Of a DNA stretch of 64,000 nt, positions 47,468-61,304 are shown one piece after another. Position 1 is the stretch's first letter. Each line of letters starts with the position of its first letter. The DNA comes from Malurus cyaneus samueli. Lineage: Eukaryota; Chordata; Aves; Passeriformes; Maluridae. A model generated the notes under the pieces. The model searched no databases. It saw only the letters and a list, made by a program, of their open reading frames with translations, and was not told the origin of the DNA. A program made the position numbers and the translations under genes. The stretch spans positions 2,145,998 through 2,209,997 of the forward strand of contig CM019219.1 of assembly GCA_009741485.1 (NCBI GenBank), in the 5' to 3' direction.

Positions 47468-48041
47468 CATGGCAGGGTAAAAAGACAAAAACTCCTCTGG
47501 AACTTGGTGAAATGCCCGATTCTGCACACAATGTGTTTAACCAAAGGATCACTCTGTGTTTGCAGCTGTACTGTAATCCCAGTTTTCATGTTACTGTTTG
47601 AAATCTTCCAGAAATCTCTGTGCTGAGAGGATGTATCCACCTGGGAGGAGTCCTCTCACTGGAGAAGTACTGTAAATCACAAAACTGTTTTGTTTTTGAC
47701 CTCATTTGCCTCAAACACAGCCTGGTTGGGACATATCAGTGCAGATATCAGACCTCCCTGTGCCACCTCCTTTTTGGTGCTTTTTTCATTAAATTCAGCC
47801 ATCTCACTGCTGTCCTGATTAGACTGGCAGTACCTTACACCCAGGGCTGGGGGGAAAGCCAAGAATTACATTTTTAGAATCCACTTTTATATTATTCCCT
47901 TTGCCTCACTGCTCTGCTTATCAAACCTGTATTTTGCATATTTACTACTGTTTTGTATTTAACTCCTCCGGGCCTCTTCATTCCCAAATCAAAATGTGTA
48001 TTTTAAATACATAGACTTGGATTATCCCCCCCAAAAAAAAA

Positions 48042-48047
48042 AATAAA
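48042..48047 (+). promoter_or_regulatory. candidate ADAM12 polyadenylation signal, distal
   Basis: AATAAA inside an A-rich run about 1 kb after the stop, followed by a T-rich stretch (CATCTCTGCTATGTG). The A-rich context also makes a chance match likely. Confidence 0.35.
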
Positions 48048-48097
48048 AAAAAAGGTCATCTCTGCTATGTGATTACACCTGATCTCTTCTATGCCTT

Positions 48098-50840
48098 CTC
48101 AGCAGCACTGCTGATCACAGTTGTTTCACCTGTGAAAAAATAAAATTTCTGAATATCAGCTGAATCAGAGGGAGAAGGGGCTATCACCTTTAATGGGATG
48201 GTTTCCTCACTGCTTGTGGGGTTTTGTTTCCTTAAGCAAAAATAAAAGCATTGATAGAAACTTGCACCTCGCTTCAGGAAGTGTAATTGTATTTCATTTT
48301 CCCGGTTATTCCCTGTTGTAGCAGCACAACCCTCATGTTTATTGATAAACTGAACAAACAAAAATAAACCCCGGCTTAGTTTGGTGCTGAATAGCAAAGG
48401 AAATGCTTCATAAAAATATTTCAATTCTGAAAGCACCTCCAGTGGCAACAACAGGGCTTTGTGTGTGGAGAATCACAAGAGAAGGATGCAAACATCCCAA
48501 ACCATGCTTTTTATGTGCGTGATTTAAAAAATTTTAAAATGTATTTTCCATATATTTTATATTAAAAACATTATTAATTTTTATATCTAAAGTAGAGGGG
48601 TATCTCCACTTGGAGCAGCCACATGATCTCAGTTTGCTTGTTAGAACTCCCCCATTTTATCAGAATTCTTCTGCAAACTGCTTAAAACCATAAGATTTGA
48701 GCAGTGACAGAAGAAGGTGACATTAAATGAGTAAAAATTGTTTGTTACCTGCATCAGATCTGAATTTATCAGGAGCAGCTTAGGACTGACCTAGCACATG
48801 TATAAACTTAAATGTGACCCACCTGGGCAGGTTTAAAAGTATAGAAACAGAAATGTCCCCACCCAGTTGTGTCCCTGTCACTGCAAGCAGCCACCTCACC
48901 ACACCGCGTGTCAAATTTATTAATAAATTTATTATTCCCACTAAAACCAGCAGCTTGAGCACAATTATCTAGTGACTTGGAATTTAGTCCTACACTTAAG
49001 AGGAATATATTATCTACTAGAGTTAATATCTAAAACATGGCAAAACCTGGAGATTTCTAGATATCTGGGTAAAAAATCCTAATTCTGTGTCAGAAACAAA
49101 GGTAACAAGACAGCAATTCTGTAAAAAATCAGTACCATAACTTGACACCAAAAGAAGTTCTTACAGGACAGTACAGGCTGATTTTTTTCATAGCAAAATG
49201 TTGGTGCAATATGTGTAACAGTCACATAATCTAGAACCCTTCCAGCCAGAAAGATCATACTGTATATTTAATTTTTATATATATATGTGTGTGTAAATAT
49301 CTGGTTTATCTATAATAAAAAAATCTATTCATTTATATACTTTATATAATAATATGATATGCAAATTACTTATATTTCTATCTTTTATAATTATAAATAA
49401 ATCTATAAAAATAAAAATATAGACATATTATTATATATATAAAGATATTGATAATATAATATACTATATAATATATATGAAAATATATATAAATATATAG
49501 ATATAATATAATATAGATATAGAAATATAGAAATTAAACCAGATGCAAAATTCTACAAGCAGAAAAGGACCTGTAACTTAGGGGGTGGGATGGGTCAACA
49601 AACAACATGTGACCACAAGGGATGACACCAAAAGATGCATCAAATCCTTCTTTTATTTTGGAGAATTCTATCAGTAGTGGCTGCCTGTGAGGTGTTTCCA
49701 CATCTAATTAGTGCCTCTGTGATTAAAGATGCAGATGGCATGGCAAATTCCACCGTGGAAAGCAGGTGAGTGGTTTTACATCTGTAAGGGCAGCATAAGG
49801 AGATAAATTACAGGGGATGTGAAACCCACCGTGGGCTCCTGGCACCAACACAAATTGTCACCACAAATTCCTCCACCTCTTTCCCTTCTAAATCACCTTT
49901 GATAATTAAGTTACATCAACCTTTAAATCCTCAGTGTTTTATGGCGCTTGAGTTGTCTTGGAGGGAGGGATTTTAATGCTGATTTTTCCTTTCTTTCTTC
50001 TCCCACACCCATTTTGCAGCCTTTGGAATGCTGGAACATTCCCATTCCAGAGGCGAAGCAGGAACAGAGCGTGCTCTCCCTAAAGCAATGCTGCCTTTAT
50101 GCTAATCAATGGAACAGTAAGCACAAAATACCAAAGAAAATGAATAAATAGGCAGTAAACAAAGAGAAAATTGCATATTTACCATCTTTCTCCCCATCAG
50201 ATCCCTTGGGGTTAGTACTCCTAGATTGTTTGTAAAAGCTAGCAATTATCAGGGTAGCAAGATTTCTTTTAATTTCATGGAATATTTTAAATGTCCTTTC
50301 AAAAGCACAGAGAAGAAAGAGATACAGAGCCTTTTCCCTTTGTTTCAATTCTGCTTCCTTCTGATCGTTTGAGTATGCAATATTCTCTTTTATTAACTCC
50401 CAATCAAATAACAGCAGGTTCCAATTTAACTATAAATTACCATGTAACAGTAAACAAATTCATTCTTTATCTTACAAGCACTCTGCCAAGCATCATTTTC
50501 TGCACTCAGTGGTGCTGAAATTCATTCTGCACAGAGCCCATCCTTCCACGTAACGAGACCACACATGAACGTGCCCTATAAATTATGGGCAGCTGCCCTT
50601 TTCACACAATACTTACAGGAGAAATTAAAAAACCTAGAGCATATTGATCATTTGGGACTCTTGGAATTCTGTTAATTTGGGAATTTAATATCCATCATAA
50701 TCATCACCATCGTGAGAAAAGATACTATTTCATCACCCTCTTATTTTTTAAGCAATGTGTGTCTCTGTAGAGGTGAACAATAATTTTTTTATGCTTTACT
50801 TCATGTCTTAATTCTTACATGTCTAAATTTATGGCTTTTA
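48098..50840 (+). repeat. large inverted repeat, left arm
   Basis: This 2.7 kb arm is the reverse complement of 50986-53546. Matches include the minus-strand reading frame at 48089-48451, which reappears on the + strand at 53247-53612 almost unchanged. The arm ends directly at the N gap. The arm is contiguous with the ADAM12 3' flank, so it is probably the genuine locus sequence. It contains an AT-rich island at about 49260-49540 and no recognised gene. Confidence 0.95.
49260..49540. repeat. AT-rich low-complexity island
   Basis: About 280 bases of TATATA and ATATAAA strings. The inverted counterpart at about 52200-52440 is shorter and differs, as expected for an unstable or poorly sequenced simple repeat. 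Confidence 0.85.
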
Positions 50841-50865
50841 NNNNNNNNNNNNNNNNNNNNNNNNN
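50841..50865. other. 25-N assembly gap
   Basis: A run of 25 N at the centre of the inverted repeat. The round number suggests a placeholder rather than a measured size. Confidence 0.98.
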
Positions 50866-50914
50866 TCCAGTTCCTCACGTGGGACATTGCTAACATTGTT
50901 GTTTTTTTTTGCTC

Positions 50915-50978
50915 CAGGCTGAGCCCCTTTCCCAACTCCTCAGTCACTCCTGGGGTCCAGACCCTTCCCCAATGTTCA
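50915..50978 (-). mobile_element. CR1 LINE internal fragment, antisense
   Basis: CAGGCTGAGCCCCTTTCCCA and CTCCTGGGGTCCAGACCCTT resemble the reverse complement of a CR1 region upstream of the 3' end. It lies in the unique spacer between the gap and the right arm. Confidence 0.55.
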
Positions 50979-50985
50979 TAATACA

Positions 50986-53546
50986 TAAAGCCATAAATTT
51001 AGACATGTAAGAATTAAGCATGAAGTAAACATAAAAAATATTGTTACCTCTACAGAACACATTGCTTAAAAATAGGGTGATGAATGTATCTTTTTTCACG
51101 GTGTGATGATTATGATGGATATTAAATTCCCAAATTAACGGATTCCAGAGTCCCAAATGATCAATATGCTCTAGGTTTTTAATTTCTCTGTAAGTATTGT
51201 GTGAAGCAGCTGCCCATATTATAGGGCACGTTATGTGTGGTCTCGTTACGTTGAAGATGGGCTCTGTGCAGAATGGTTCAGCACCACTGAGTCAGAAAAT
51301 GATGCTTGGCAGAGTGCTTGTAGATAAGTAGAATTTGTTTACTGTTACATGGTAATTTATAGTTAAATTGAACCTGCTGTTATTTGATTGGGAGTTAATA
51401 AAAGAGAATTGCCATTCAAACATCAGAAGGAAGCAGAATTGAAACAAAGGGAAAAGCTCTGTTCTCTTTCTTCTCTGTGCTTTTGAAGGGCTTTTAATAT
51501 TCCATGAAATTAAAGAAATCTTGCTACCCTGATATTGCTAGCTTTTACAAACAATCTAGAATACTAACCCAAGGGATCTGATGGGGAGAAAGATGGTATA
51601 TGCATTTTCTTTTGTTTACTGCCTATTTATATTTCTTTGTGTTTTTGTGCTTATGTTCCATTGATTAGCATAAAGGCAAGTTGCTTTAGGGAGAGCACGC
51701 TCTGTCCTGCTTGCCTCTGGAATGGGAATGTTCCAGCATTCCAAAGGCTGCAAAATGGGTGTGAGAAGAAAGAAAGAAAATCCGCATTAAATCCTCCCTC
51801 CAAGACAACCAGTGCCATAAACACTGAGGATTTAAAGGTTGATGAACTTAATTTCAAAGTGATTTAGAAGTGAAAGAGGTGGAGGAATTTGTGTTTGGTG
51901 CCAGGAGCCCACGGTGGGTTTCACATCCCCTGTAATTTATCTCCTTATGCTGCCCTTACAGTGTAAAACACTCACCTGCTTTCCACGGTGGATTTGCCAT
52001 GCCATCTGCATCTTTAATCACAGAGGCACTAATTAGATGTGGAAACACCTCACAGGCAGCCACTACTGATATGAATTCTCCAAAAAAAAAGAAGGATTTG
52101 ATGCATCTTTTGGTGTCCTCTTGTGGTTACATGTTGTTTGTTGACCCATCCACCCCCTAGTTACGGTCCTTTTCTGTTGTAGAATTTTGCATTGGTTATT
52201 TCTATTTTTAATTTTATGTTTATATCTATCTATTTCTATATTATCTATTCTATATATATTTATATTATTTTTATATATTTTATAATATATTATTATTTTT
52301 ATTAATTTTTTTTTCTATTTTTTATATGTTTATTTTTTTTATGTTTACTATATTAATAATTAATATTTTAATTATGTTTATATGAATAGATTTTTTATTA
52401 TGATAAACCAGATATATTTATATATATAAATTATATAAATGTATATTTCTGGCTGGAAGGGTTCTAATTATGTGACTGTTACATATTGCACAACATTTTG
52501 CTATGAAAAAAATCAGCCTGTACTGTCCTGTAAACTTCTTTTGTGTCAAGTTATGGTACTGATTTTTTACAGATTGCTGTCTTGTTACCTTTGTTTCTAC
52601 ACAGAATTAGGATTTTTTACCCAGATATCTAGAAATCTCCAGGTTTGCCATGTTTAGTTATTACTCTAGTAGATTATATTCCTCTTAAGTGTAGGACCAT
52701 TCCAAGTCACTGGTAATTGTGCTCAGCTGCTGGTTTTAGTGGGAATAATATTTATTAATAAATTTGACACCGGTGTGGTGAGGTGGCTGCTTGCAGTGAC
52801 AGGGACACAACTGGGTGTGGACATTTCTGTTTTATACTTTTAAACTGCCTGGTGGGTCACATTTAAGTTTATACATGTGCTAGGTCAGTCCTAAGCTGCT
52901 CCTGATAAATTCAGATCTGATGCAGGTAAAACATTTTTACTCATTTAATGTCCTTCTTCTTTCACTGCTCATTTATGTTTTTAGCAGTTTGCAGAAGATT
53001 CTGATAAAATGGGGTTCTAACAAGCAAACTGAGAATCATGTGGCTGCTCCAGTGGAGATACTCTACTTTAGATATAAATATAATGTTTTTTAATATAAAA
53101 TATATGGAAACATTTTTAAATTTTTTAAATCAGCACATAAAAGCATGGTTTGGGATGGCATCCTTCTCTTGTGATTCTCCACACACAAACCCTGTTGTTG
53201 CCATGGAGGTGCTTTCAGAATTGAAATATTTTTATAAGCATTTCCTTTGCTATTCAGCACCAAACTAAGCCGGGGTTTATTTTTGTTTGTTCAGTTTATC
53301 AATAAACATGAGGGTTGTGCTGCTACAACAGGGAATAACCGGGAAAATGAAATACAATTACACTTCCTGAAGCGAGGTGCAAGTTTCTATCAATGCTTTT
53401 ATTTTTGCTTAAGGAAACAAAACCCCACAAGCAGTGAGGAAACCATCCCATTAAAGGTGATAGCCCCTTCTCCCTCTGATTCAGCTGATATTCAGAAATT
53501 TTATTTTTTCACAGGTGAAACAACTGTGATCAGCAGTGCTGCTGAG
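50986..53546 (-). repeat. large inverted repeat, right arm
   Basis: This 2.56 kb segment is the reverse complement of 48098-50840. Differences are mostly single-base insertions, deletions and substitutions scattered along it, plus a shortened AT-rich island (about 52200-52440). It ends abruptly at 53546, where the anomalous block begins. The indel-rich pattern would fit an uncorrected long read of the opposite strand, or an older genuine duplication. Confidence 0.95.
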
Positions 53547-56500
53547 GGACAAAGAGATTGGGTGAGCGCGAGTTTAGCGAAGGTCAGGTTAGTTGTAGGG
53601 TGGAATGTCTAGAGTGTTGCTTGGTGTTATGTTGTTTGATTATTTGTGTTTGAGGGGCGTTGGGGTTCAGTGTTTGTATTGTAATAATATTTTTGATTGG
53701 GTGTGGTGATAGTAGAGCCCGGGAGTTAAAACAACAGTAGTATATGAAATAGGTTGAGGGCGGTTGTGTTGAGTGTCTTATAGATTATACAGTGAGTATT
53801 TGTCTAAATTATGTTTCTGGCTTCCGCGATGGTTGGTTTGGATATTGTGAGTGGGTTTTGCTGTTGTAGGCTGTCGGCGTGAGTGTTTGACTTGATTTAA
53901 TGAGCAAGCTACTATTGAAGGGGATAGTGGGTTTTTTTTTTGTGTTTTGGCGTTCTAGCCCAGAGTTTGATGTCGTGCATTGTATGTCTCAAATGCGCTT
54001 AGTTTGGATTAGTCTGGGTCTCTTATTCTATGACTTGGTTTTGTTGATTTTCTTCTATGGTTATTGGTGATGGTTGAGGTGGCTTTTGTGTAGGGAGGAT
54101 TCTTAGGCACGCAGTTTGAATTCTGTATAGTTTCCACCCGTAACTGTGGAAAGTTGTTGTTATCTAGGGTGTTAGTCTGAAATCGCGTTGGGTTCGTGTG
54201 GTGCTTAAGCACGTTGTTGTTTGCAGGTTGTCGGTTTTTTACTCTCATGAGTTTTTGTCTTTTGTTGTGTGTCCCTTATGTGTTTTTCAAAGTGAGTTTG
54301 AGACCATTAGGTGGATGGACGTTGGTCTATTGTGTGTGAGTTTTCTGTTATCATCATCCTGTCGGAATAGATCAAACTGAGGTGAACTACGGTAGGACAA
54401 CAGGCGAATTATTTCGAGTTCAGTGTGGAATTACAAAAGAACGGGAAGGTTTCTTTTTAGTGCTGACGGACTCGAAGGTGGGGTGGTTTGCGTGATGTGA
54501 TTGGCCCGCGTTTGTCGTGGAGGCGTGTGGTAATTTTGAACTAGTTTATCATTTTCAATAGTCCGGGAGGGTGTGGAGGTCTATCTTTGGGTCAGCCTTG
54601 GGATCGCGTTGTCGCGGGGAGTGGGAGGGGAGTAGGGAGGGCAGAATTCCTATAAGAGGATGGACGCGGGTGGTTTAAGCATTAGGGTTGGTAATTGGTG
54701 ATGTATGTGATGAGGGTTGCAGATGGGGGTTGAGGAGGTGGTAGTGGAATGTGGTGTGTCTTCGTTTTAAAGCAAGGAAGGTTAGGGGGGTGGTCGATGG
54801 GTTCTTGTGGCTACGGTCTGTCAGCATTGTGTGGATTGCGTGGTACTGTTGATCTTGCGGGGTGTCTCGTTGTTTGGGACAGCTGGATCTGTGTTGAAGA
54901 GAGGAGAGATATTTTTTTGTGTATCTGGCGATCGTGTTACATGGTGTGTTGTGCTGCGAAGTCGGATGTTTTTTTCGCTGTTCATAAATGCATGTCTTAG
55001 TGTTGCTTCGGTTTATGGTGTCGGTGGGACGCGTGTGAAGTAGTTGGGTGATGGCTGCTCGCTGCTATATGAGGCGGGGTAGCGGCGAGTGGTTTTATAT
55101 GGCTGCGTGTGTCGTCTTTGGGGCGGTTTTTGCCGAAATTATTGGAGCTTATTGTCTTTACCGATGTTTGAGGCATGTTGTTTTAGTGCTCCGTGGGTAT
55201 AGGTTTGCTTTGTTGAGTCGTCTCAGGGCGCCTTTTTCATTTGTGGATCAGCTTTTGTCCAAGGGATGGATTGCTATGTTCTTGTGGAGAGAGAAGGTTG
55301 AGGTATACTCTTACACTGGTGGTAGGCTTCCTGGGTGGTTTTGTTGTTGCTGATTAGTTTTGTCCGATACTTCTTTATTTGTTTTTTTTGTTTAATTTGT
55401 GTGCGTTTTGAGGTTTTGTAGTTTGAGTTTTCGAAGATTGAGTAATCTCGTTTATGTTGTGTACTTGTGTGTGAGGTAGACCTATATTGTTTTGTGGGAT
55501 TGGTGGTTGGTTGAGAGTCATCCTGGGTTTGTCTGTTTCGTGGGCCGAGCTGGGAGTAATTATGGTTAGTTGGTGTCTTGTTGTAAGTCGTATATGAGGG
55601 TGCTTCAAGTCAAACATTGTCCAATTATGGGTCTGTTATTATTTTTCTTGGAGTGGTGGCTGGGAGGTCCATTGGGCTGGTGTTCAGTGCTGATGTGTAT
55701 TGGTTTGATATGTGGATGGTAGATAGGTGTTGTGTTTGTGGCTGTTGCTGCTTTTGATTATTCTTCGAGCGGTTGATTTGATCTGTGAATCTCTTAAATG
55801 CAAGGTTTTGTGAGACTGTACTGGCAGGTTTGTGGTTTTGTCCTTGGTGGGCCGCTTGTTTGGAGGTGTGGACTCGGGTTCTCGCCTGGTTTTTGTTTAG
55901 TGGGCGGTGTTCTGGGCGGTCGCTCAGGTCGTGGGGTAGGTCAGGGGGCTTGGGGGTTGGGGGGTCTTGGTGGAAGCAACGCTGAGCTTCTGGTTAGTTC
56001 ATCATGGCGAGCTGACCCTTTTCCATGGCCTAGCTTGTGGGTCATGTTGACATCTATGGACTTTACATGATCTGTGAGGGTACTTTATAATTCCAGCATC
56101 ATCCCGTTTTACTGCATCATCACATGTCGGCTCGTGATCCTCCTAGTCTCCTCCTCTCATGGGCTATGTGGACCTTACGGTTTTTCCAGGTTGAGATTTG
56201 TGTAACGCACCCCTTTTGGTGCATTGTGGCTTCGCGCCTCAATGGATCTGAGTCGGGGGTTGCGCCGCTTGGTTGGAGCGTTCTCTTTGCCAGATCTTCC
56301 GGCCTAATCATATATAACTATTTTTGAGGTCTGCGGTCTTTTGGAATGTAATGATCCTTGGAGTGTTATATGATACTTTTATATCATCTTCGCCTATACT
56401 ATTGGACATGTGATAATATACTAAGGTTGGTACTTCTTTTCTTAGGCTTGTCCGTTTACTTAAGTATATATTACTTGTTTATTTATCTTTTGTTTCATTT

Positions 56501-57290
56501 TATATTTTGTGTGAAACGATTTATGTATTTTTTATGTATTCATTATGTCTTTTTCGTTACTTGGTGATAGAGGGTCGTTCCTTGTTCTCAATTTGTGATT
56601 TGGGTGGCGTTGATAGATCAAGTTTTTCGGTGTTGATTGTTTTTTGTTGTCGATGTAGGATGAATGATTGATGTGTTGATTGTACGAAGCATGCTAAGAG
56701 GTTAGACGGAATGCTCGCTTTTCTTTCAAAGCTGGATAATTTGTCTCAGTTGGCCAACTTAACGGTGCATCACGTTTCTTGGTTTGTGATTGTTGGAGCC
56801 TTTTTCTTGGGTGTTTTTTGTTTCAGGGATGTGACTGCTTGGGTTTCGATTCTTATGGGCATAGGCTCATTGAATGATGCAGTATTCTCTGGCTGCCTGG
56901 CTGAGCTCTGGTGTTCTCCCTTTTTGTGGTCCCGCCTATCACGGGGAGTGCAGTTGTATGTGTCTGTCTTCTTATATAATTGGTTATAGTTTCTGTTGTT
57001 GTTGTTAGAAGTGAGGCTGTGTTGGTGACAATAACTGTTTTTTTTTGTTTAGGTGGTTTTCGGACTGACGTTGGTGTGAGTCGTTGCCTTGTTTTTATTG
57101 GGGCTAATGGTCTGGCGGGGTGAGATGGGTGATGGTTTGATGTGGTTAATGTTGTCAGTGGTTTGTGTGTGCCTGTTTGTCCGTGTTTGATTCTTTGTTG
57201 TGGTGGTATACGGGTGGAGTAGGTGTTCGTTTGTTGGTGGATGTGGTGTGAAATCTGTGGTGTGTTCTTGCTTCTCCTCATCTTCTTATT
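53547..57290. other. anomalous G/T-rich block without recognisable content
   Basis: About 3.7 kb on the + strand is dominated by T and G, with few A and C for long stretches and CpG more common than in the surrounding DNA. No repeat family, exon or homopolymer pattern is recognised. Reading frames inside it (for example 55048-55353, 101 codons) have no recognisable domain. The base composition changes sharply at both ends. Low-quality read sequence used to close a gap is the most economical explanation; a genuine insertion or contamination is not excluded. Confidence 0.7.
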
Positions 57291-60200
57291 GGGTACTTCC
57301 ACAGACTGAAAAAAAATCACCCTAAATCCCATTTGAAAGGTGGAATCTCCATCCTACACCCATCTAATCCAGGCTGCTGCTGCCTGGAATTAAACTATCA
57401 AGTAAGGTTTTAACACAAAATAAAGTACCAAAGTGCTTGAATGCTCCTGCTGCTCCTCCCAGCCCACACAAGGATGAAAAAAAGAGATGTTCACTGGTTC
57501 AAAAACCATTAATTTGGTTTTAGCACAAAGCAAAGCAGTAAGTAAAGCCCAGGAACTTGGAAACTGCAATAAGAAGATGGTTTGGGAGGATTTTAAGGCA
57601 GTCTGCAAAAGACATACATATTTATATTAAAATATAGGTCAGGGACAGCTGAGAAGATTAATCAAACTCCTTGTTTATCATGAGCATAATTTTGAAGTGT
57701 GTTAGGAATGTATGAAAAATAAATTCATTCAATGAATACATTCAACTCATACAATTCCTTTCCTTCAAAATGTGGTTTGGGCACATTTTGAACTGCCCTT
57801 TGCTTTCCAGTTACCTTCAAACTCTTACCTGTAATTTCTAACTGAAATTAAACCAAAATAACCACTCTGAAGACAGAAAATTATCTGGATTAGAGACAGC
57901 AGGGAGAATTTGTAGAATTCCGACATTTTTAGGGATTCAGTAAGACATAACGAACGACAAGGCAATCACTTTAATATGATTTCTATATTTTCAACCTTCT
58001 GGAGTTGGAATTTCCAGGGTCAGGCAGGGCTGTCCTTCCCCACAGCCAAAGGGGAAGATGGCCAAGTTTGGGGGTCTCTGTTTAGCACTGTTTGCCCCTA
58101 AATAAAAACATTTCCTACTCAGTTCCTCCTGAGAAACTCTGTACAGCCTTGGCCTTTCCACATCCAGCAGATCCTTTCTTCATATATTCCCTTTTTATCA
58201 CTTCTGGGTTGTTTTTCTGCCATTCCTTCCTTCATTTTATCATCTCCCCTTTGTGCTCTCGTGTCTTTTTGACAGACTTGTGCTCCCGCAGCCAATTTTA
58301 CCTAAATCCTCGATGAATGAGCTCCTTTTTCCCTCTCTTTTCCCTCTTTTTGAGCATTCTCTGTTTTCCCAAGGCTCACCAGACCATTTTAATTTTTTTT
58401 CCCATTCAGGCCAATCCCACACCTAAATATGTCTACAGAACATGATTTTATACAAACATCTCTAGGGAATCTCTTCTCTTTCGTGTCTGGTTTCTGTGAT
58501 GAAGCTTTGCCATCTCAGACGAACACGATAAATCTCCAGGAGCAGCACCATAAATAACAGGAGAGATAGTTAAATGGATTGATTGGAACAGATGGATTAC
58601 ACTGTCAGGATGTTCCCAGTTCAGGTTTCTCTTCTCCTACAGCTTTGACTTCTCTCCACTGTTGAAAAACCCTGAGATTTTCCTCATTTTGTGAGGTCCC
58701 TGAGCACCACCTCAGCGTTATTTCCATCCCTCCATTACTGAAATTTCTCAGGGCTGTAACAAATCCTGGTTTCTCCAACAGGACACCTGGTTACTGCTGG
58801 AATTTAACCTTATTCCCTTCTCATTTCTCCACTTCATTGGTGACAATTCCCTAAAAACTACAATCACAAAACCAGTGCTTCTCCCAGCAGCAAATTCTAA
58901 TCAGAGATGCTTTGAATTATTTTGTGTGGGGGCAAGGTCTTCTTGAGGGCTCAATTAGTGTGAGACTGATCCAAATATTCATTTTCCTCCTCTGACTACA
59001 GCTACAAACACTTCACCCCAAAAAATAAGGCCCAGCTTTTCCACAGGAGTCCTCCACACAGCCAGAGTGGAAATCAAAATCACAACAACCTCTACCCCAA
59101 TACAATCACTAGCATGTCAGAATAAATACAGATGTAAAATTAAACACAGATATAAAATTAATTTGTGAGTTTTATTTGTGGTGAGCAGAGCTCATCTCAG
59201 AGACCAAACAACTTGTGTCCCTTTCTTACAGCACGAGCCTATTCCAAGAACTGTGGACATACAAACCATAAAAACCTTGTGGCTGCAAGAGAAGGGGTTG
59301 AATTTGGTCATTTTTTCCATTGATATTCACGTCCAGCAGCAGCACTTGGTCAGCCACAGAATAACAAGAAAATGGACAAAATTTTAAAGAAGAAAGCTGA
59401 TTTCCCAGTGCAACACAGCTCTTGGAGAGGGTCTATCCTGAATTGTGCCCTTGCTCTTCAAAGCCTTTTGTCTTTCGAGGAACAAAAACCATTTCTGCCC
59501 TTTACACTCTGCAAACAGCATGAGAAAAGGCAAGAGAAAAGAACAAGAATTTTTCCAGACTTCACCTCTCAGGACGTGTTTCCCTCCAGCAATGCCTCCC
59601 AGAGAGCTGCAAGTCCCACAAAATAACTTTTCTTTTTCTCTGAAAGCCTCAAACCATAAGCACGGGCAGCATGTTGGGCTGTACAGCACTGCACGTGCAG
59701 TAAAAAATAAAAATTATGGAATTCCAGGCTCCTTAACTATGGAATTCCTGGAGTAACAGATCTCCAGCAGCACTGATTTATTGAGACAGAAGTTCTGGAT
59801 CCTCCTGATGGCTGGGGCGGTAAAACCCAGTCAATAATGAGGGTAATTCTGCTCCATCCTGCTCCTCCCAGCTGAGTCTTTGCTACCAAACCTTCATTCC
59901 CTGCTTCTCATCCTCCTTCCTCAGAGGAGAATTTCTCCCTCAGCCCAGAATTGATTCTCCATATTCTCAGGTTAATGTTGGGAACAGAGGGGTGGCAGCT
60001 CAGGGACACAGAATCCCAAAAAGGCAGCGCTGGGAAGGGGAGATTTGTGAGGGGAAAGTAAAAACCACCCCCAGCTCTATAAAATAAATGCAAGACTCAA
60101 TTTTATCTCACGGATTTTAAGTGACACCCATACTATTATTACACATTATCCTGACCATCTTTAGGAAAATCAAGAAAACTTCAGTTTATCCAGCACCTAC

Positions 60201-61304
60201 CCAGCCTTCTCTGGCCCCTCACACTCCTGCAGGAACCTCCATCAAACTGATTTATTTTTTTTTAATCTCAGCTTGTTTTACAGGTCATCAATTTAATTTC
60301 TCAGCACTTCAGGTGCTCCCCTCTTCCCGATTAGGATAACTTTATCTCCGTCAACTCTTATCTCTGAATCTTCAGCCTCTCATTTCTCCACCCAGCAGTC
60401 TTGATCAGAGCTCTCCAGCTCGTTATCAGCTGCAGCCGTGTTGATTTAATTACACCACCCATTTGCTGATATTTATTTGGTGCATTTATTTATTTATTAT
60501 TAAATATCTCCAATTTTATTTGCTGACACAGGCTCCTGTCTGCTGTGAAACCAAACCAAGGTGATCCTGCCTCTCTCCTGTTTCATGGAAACCTGCAAAT
60601 AAAACTCAATGTTGTATTTTGATTAAAAATGAGGATTATAAGCAAGGAAGGCTCCCTATCAAACCTTGTATCAACTCCTAATTTTCTGACACCTTGTTCC
60701 CTGTTAAGGAAAGTTAAAGAAATCTAATTACAAAATCACTCCAATGGAAGCTTCACTGCCCTAAAGATGTAGAGGTTATTCCAGTTATTGCTGTGATATT
60801 AGTAAGGCCTTACCCTCTATTTTTCAGCCATTTACCCAATTCTTCCCTTTTCTGATCCCCTGCCATTGCCATCATTCTTTTGGGTAAATGAGTTTCCATT
60901 AAGAAGCCGCCCTCCTTTGCCCAGAGGAGTCAGGAATGTGTCAATGCAGGATTAACATGAGTATAAAAATTATCCTGCTCACATTTGGGACAATGCTGCC
61001 CTCCCTGCAAAATGCAGAGATGAATCAGTGCCATCAACGCGAGAACTTGGTAATTAATAAGTGAAAAAAAATAAAAACATTGGGAAAGAACCTTGTGATA
61101 TTTGAGCATTCCAGCTAAACAAATAGTTCATCAGATTATTCTTTCACTTTTTTCCTTTAATGGTTAAAATATCAGCTCTTTGTGCAGATTTTCAGCTGGG
61201 ATCCTCTGCCAGTAGGACTCTCCTGCCCCTCAGGATGGTACTACAGCAACTGTGACCCAATATTTCATTTTACATATTTCATGTACAGTTATATACATAG
61301 ATAC

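Larger units (their letters stand above)
47020..48060 (+). other. ADAM12: ADAM12 3' UTR (approximate end)
   Basis: About 1 kb after the stop with no long frame. It is AT-rich with several ATTTA and TTTATT elements (for example around 47220-47250), which often destabilise mRNA. AATAAA occurs at 47462-47467 and 48042-48047, the second in an A-rich run. The true cleavage site cannot be decided from sequence, and the human 3' UTR is several kb long, so the UTR could run into the inverted-repeat arm. Confidence 0.55.

Noticed and set aside
53247..53612. 121-codon + frame that mirrors the minus frame at 48089-48451
   Set aside because: It is preserved only because the two arms are an inverted copy of the same sequence, not because of selection on a protein.
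55048..55353. 101-codon frame and other frames in the G/T-rich block
   Set aside because: The block looks non-genomic or at least of doubtful quality, and the peptide has no recognisable family.
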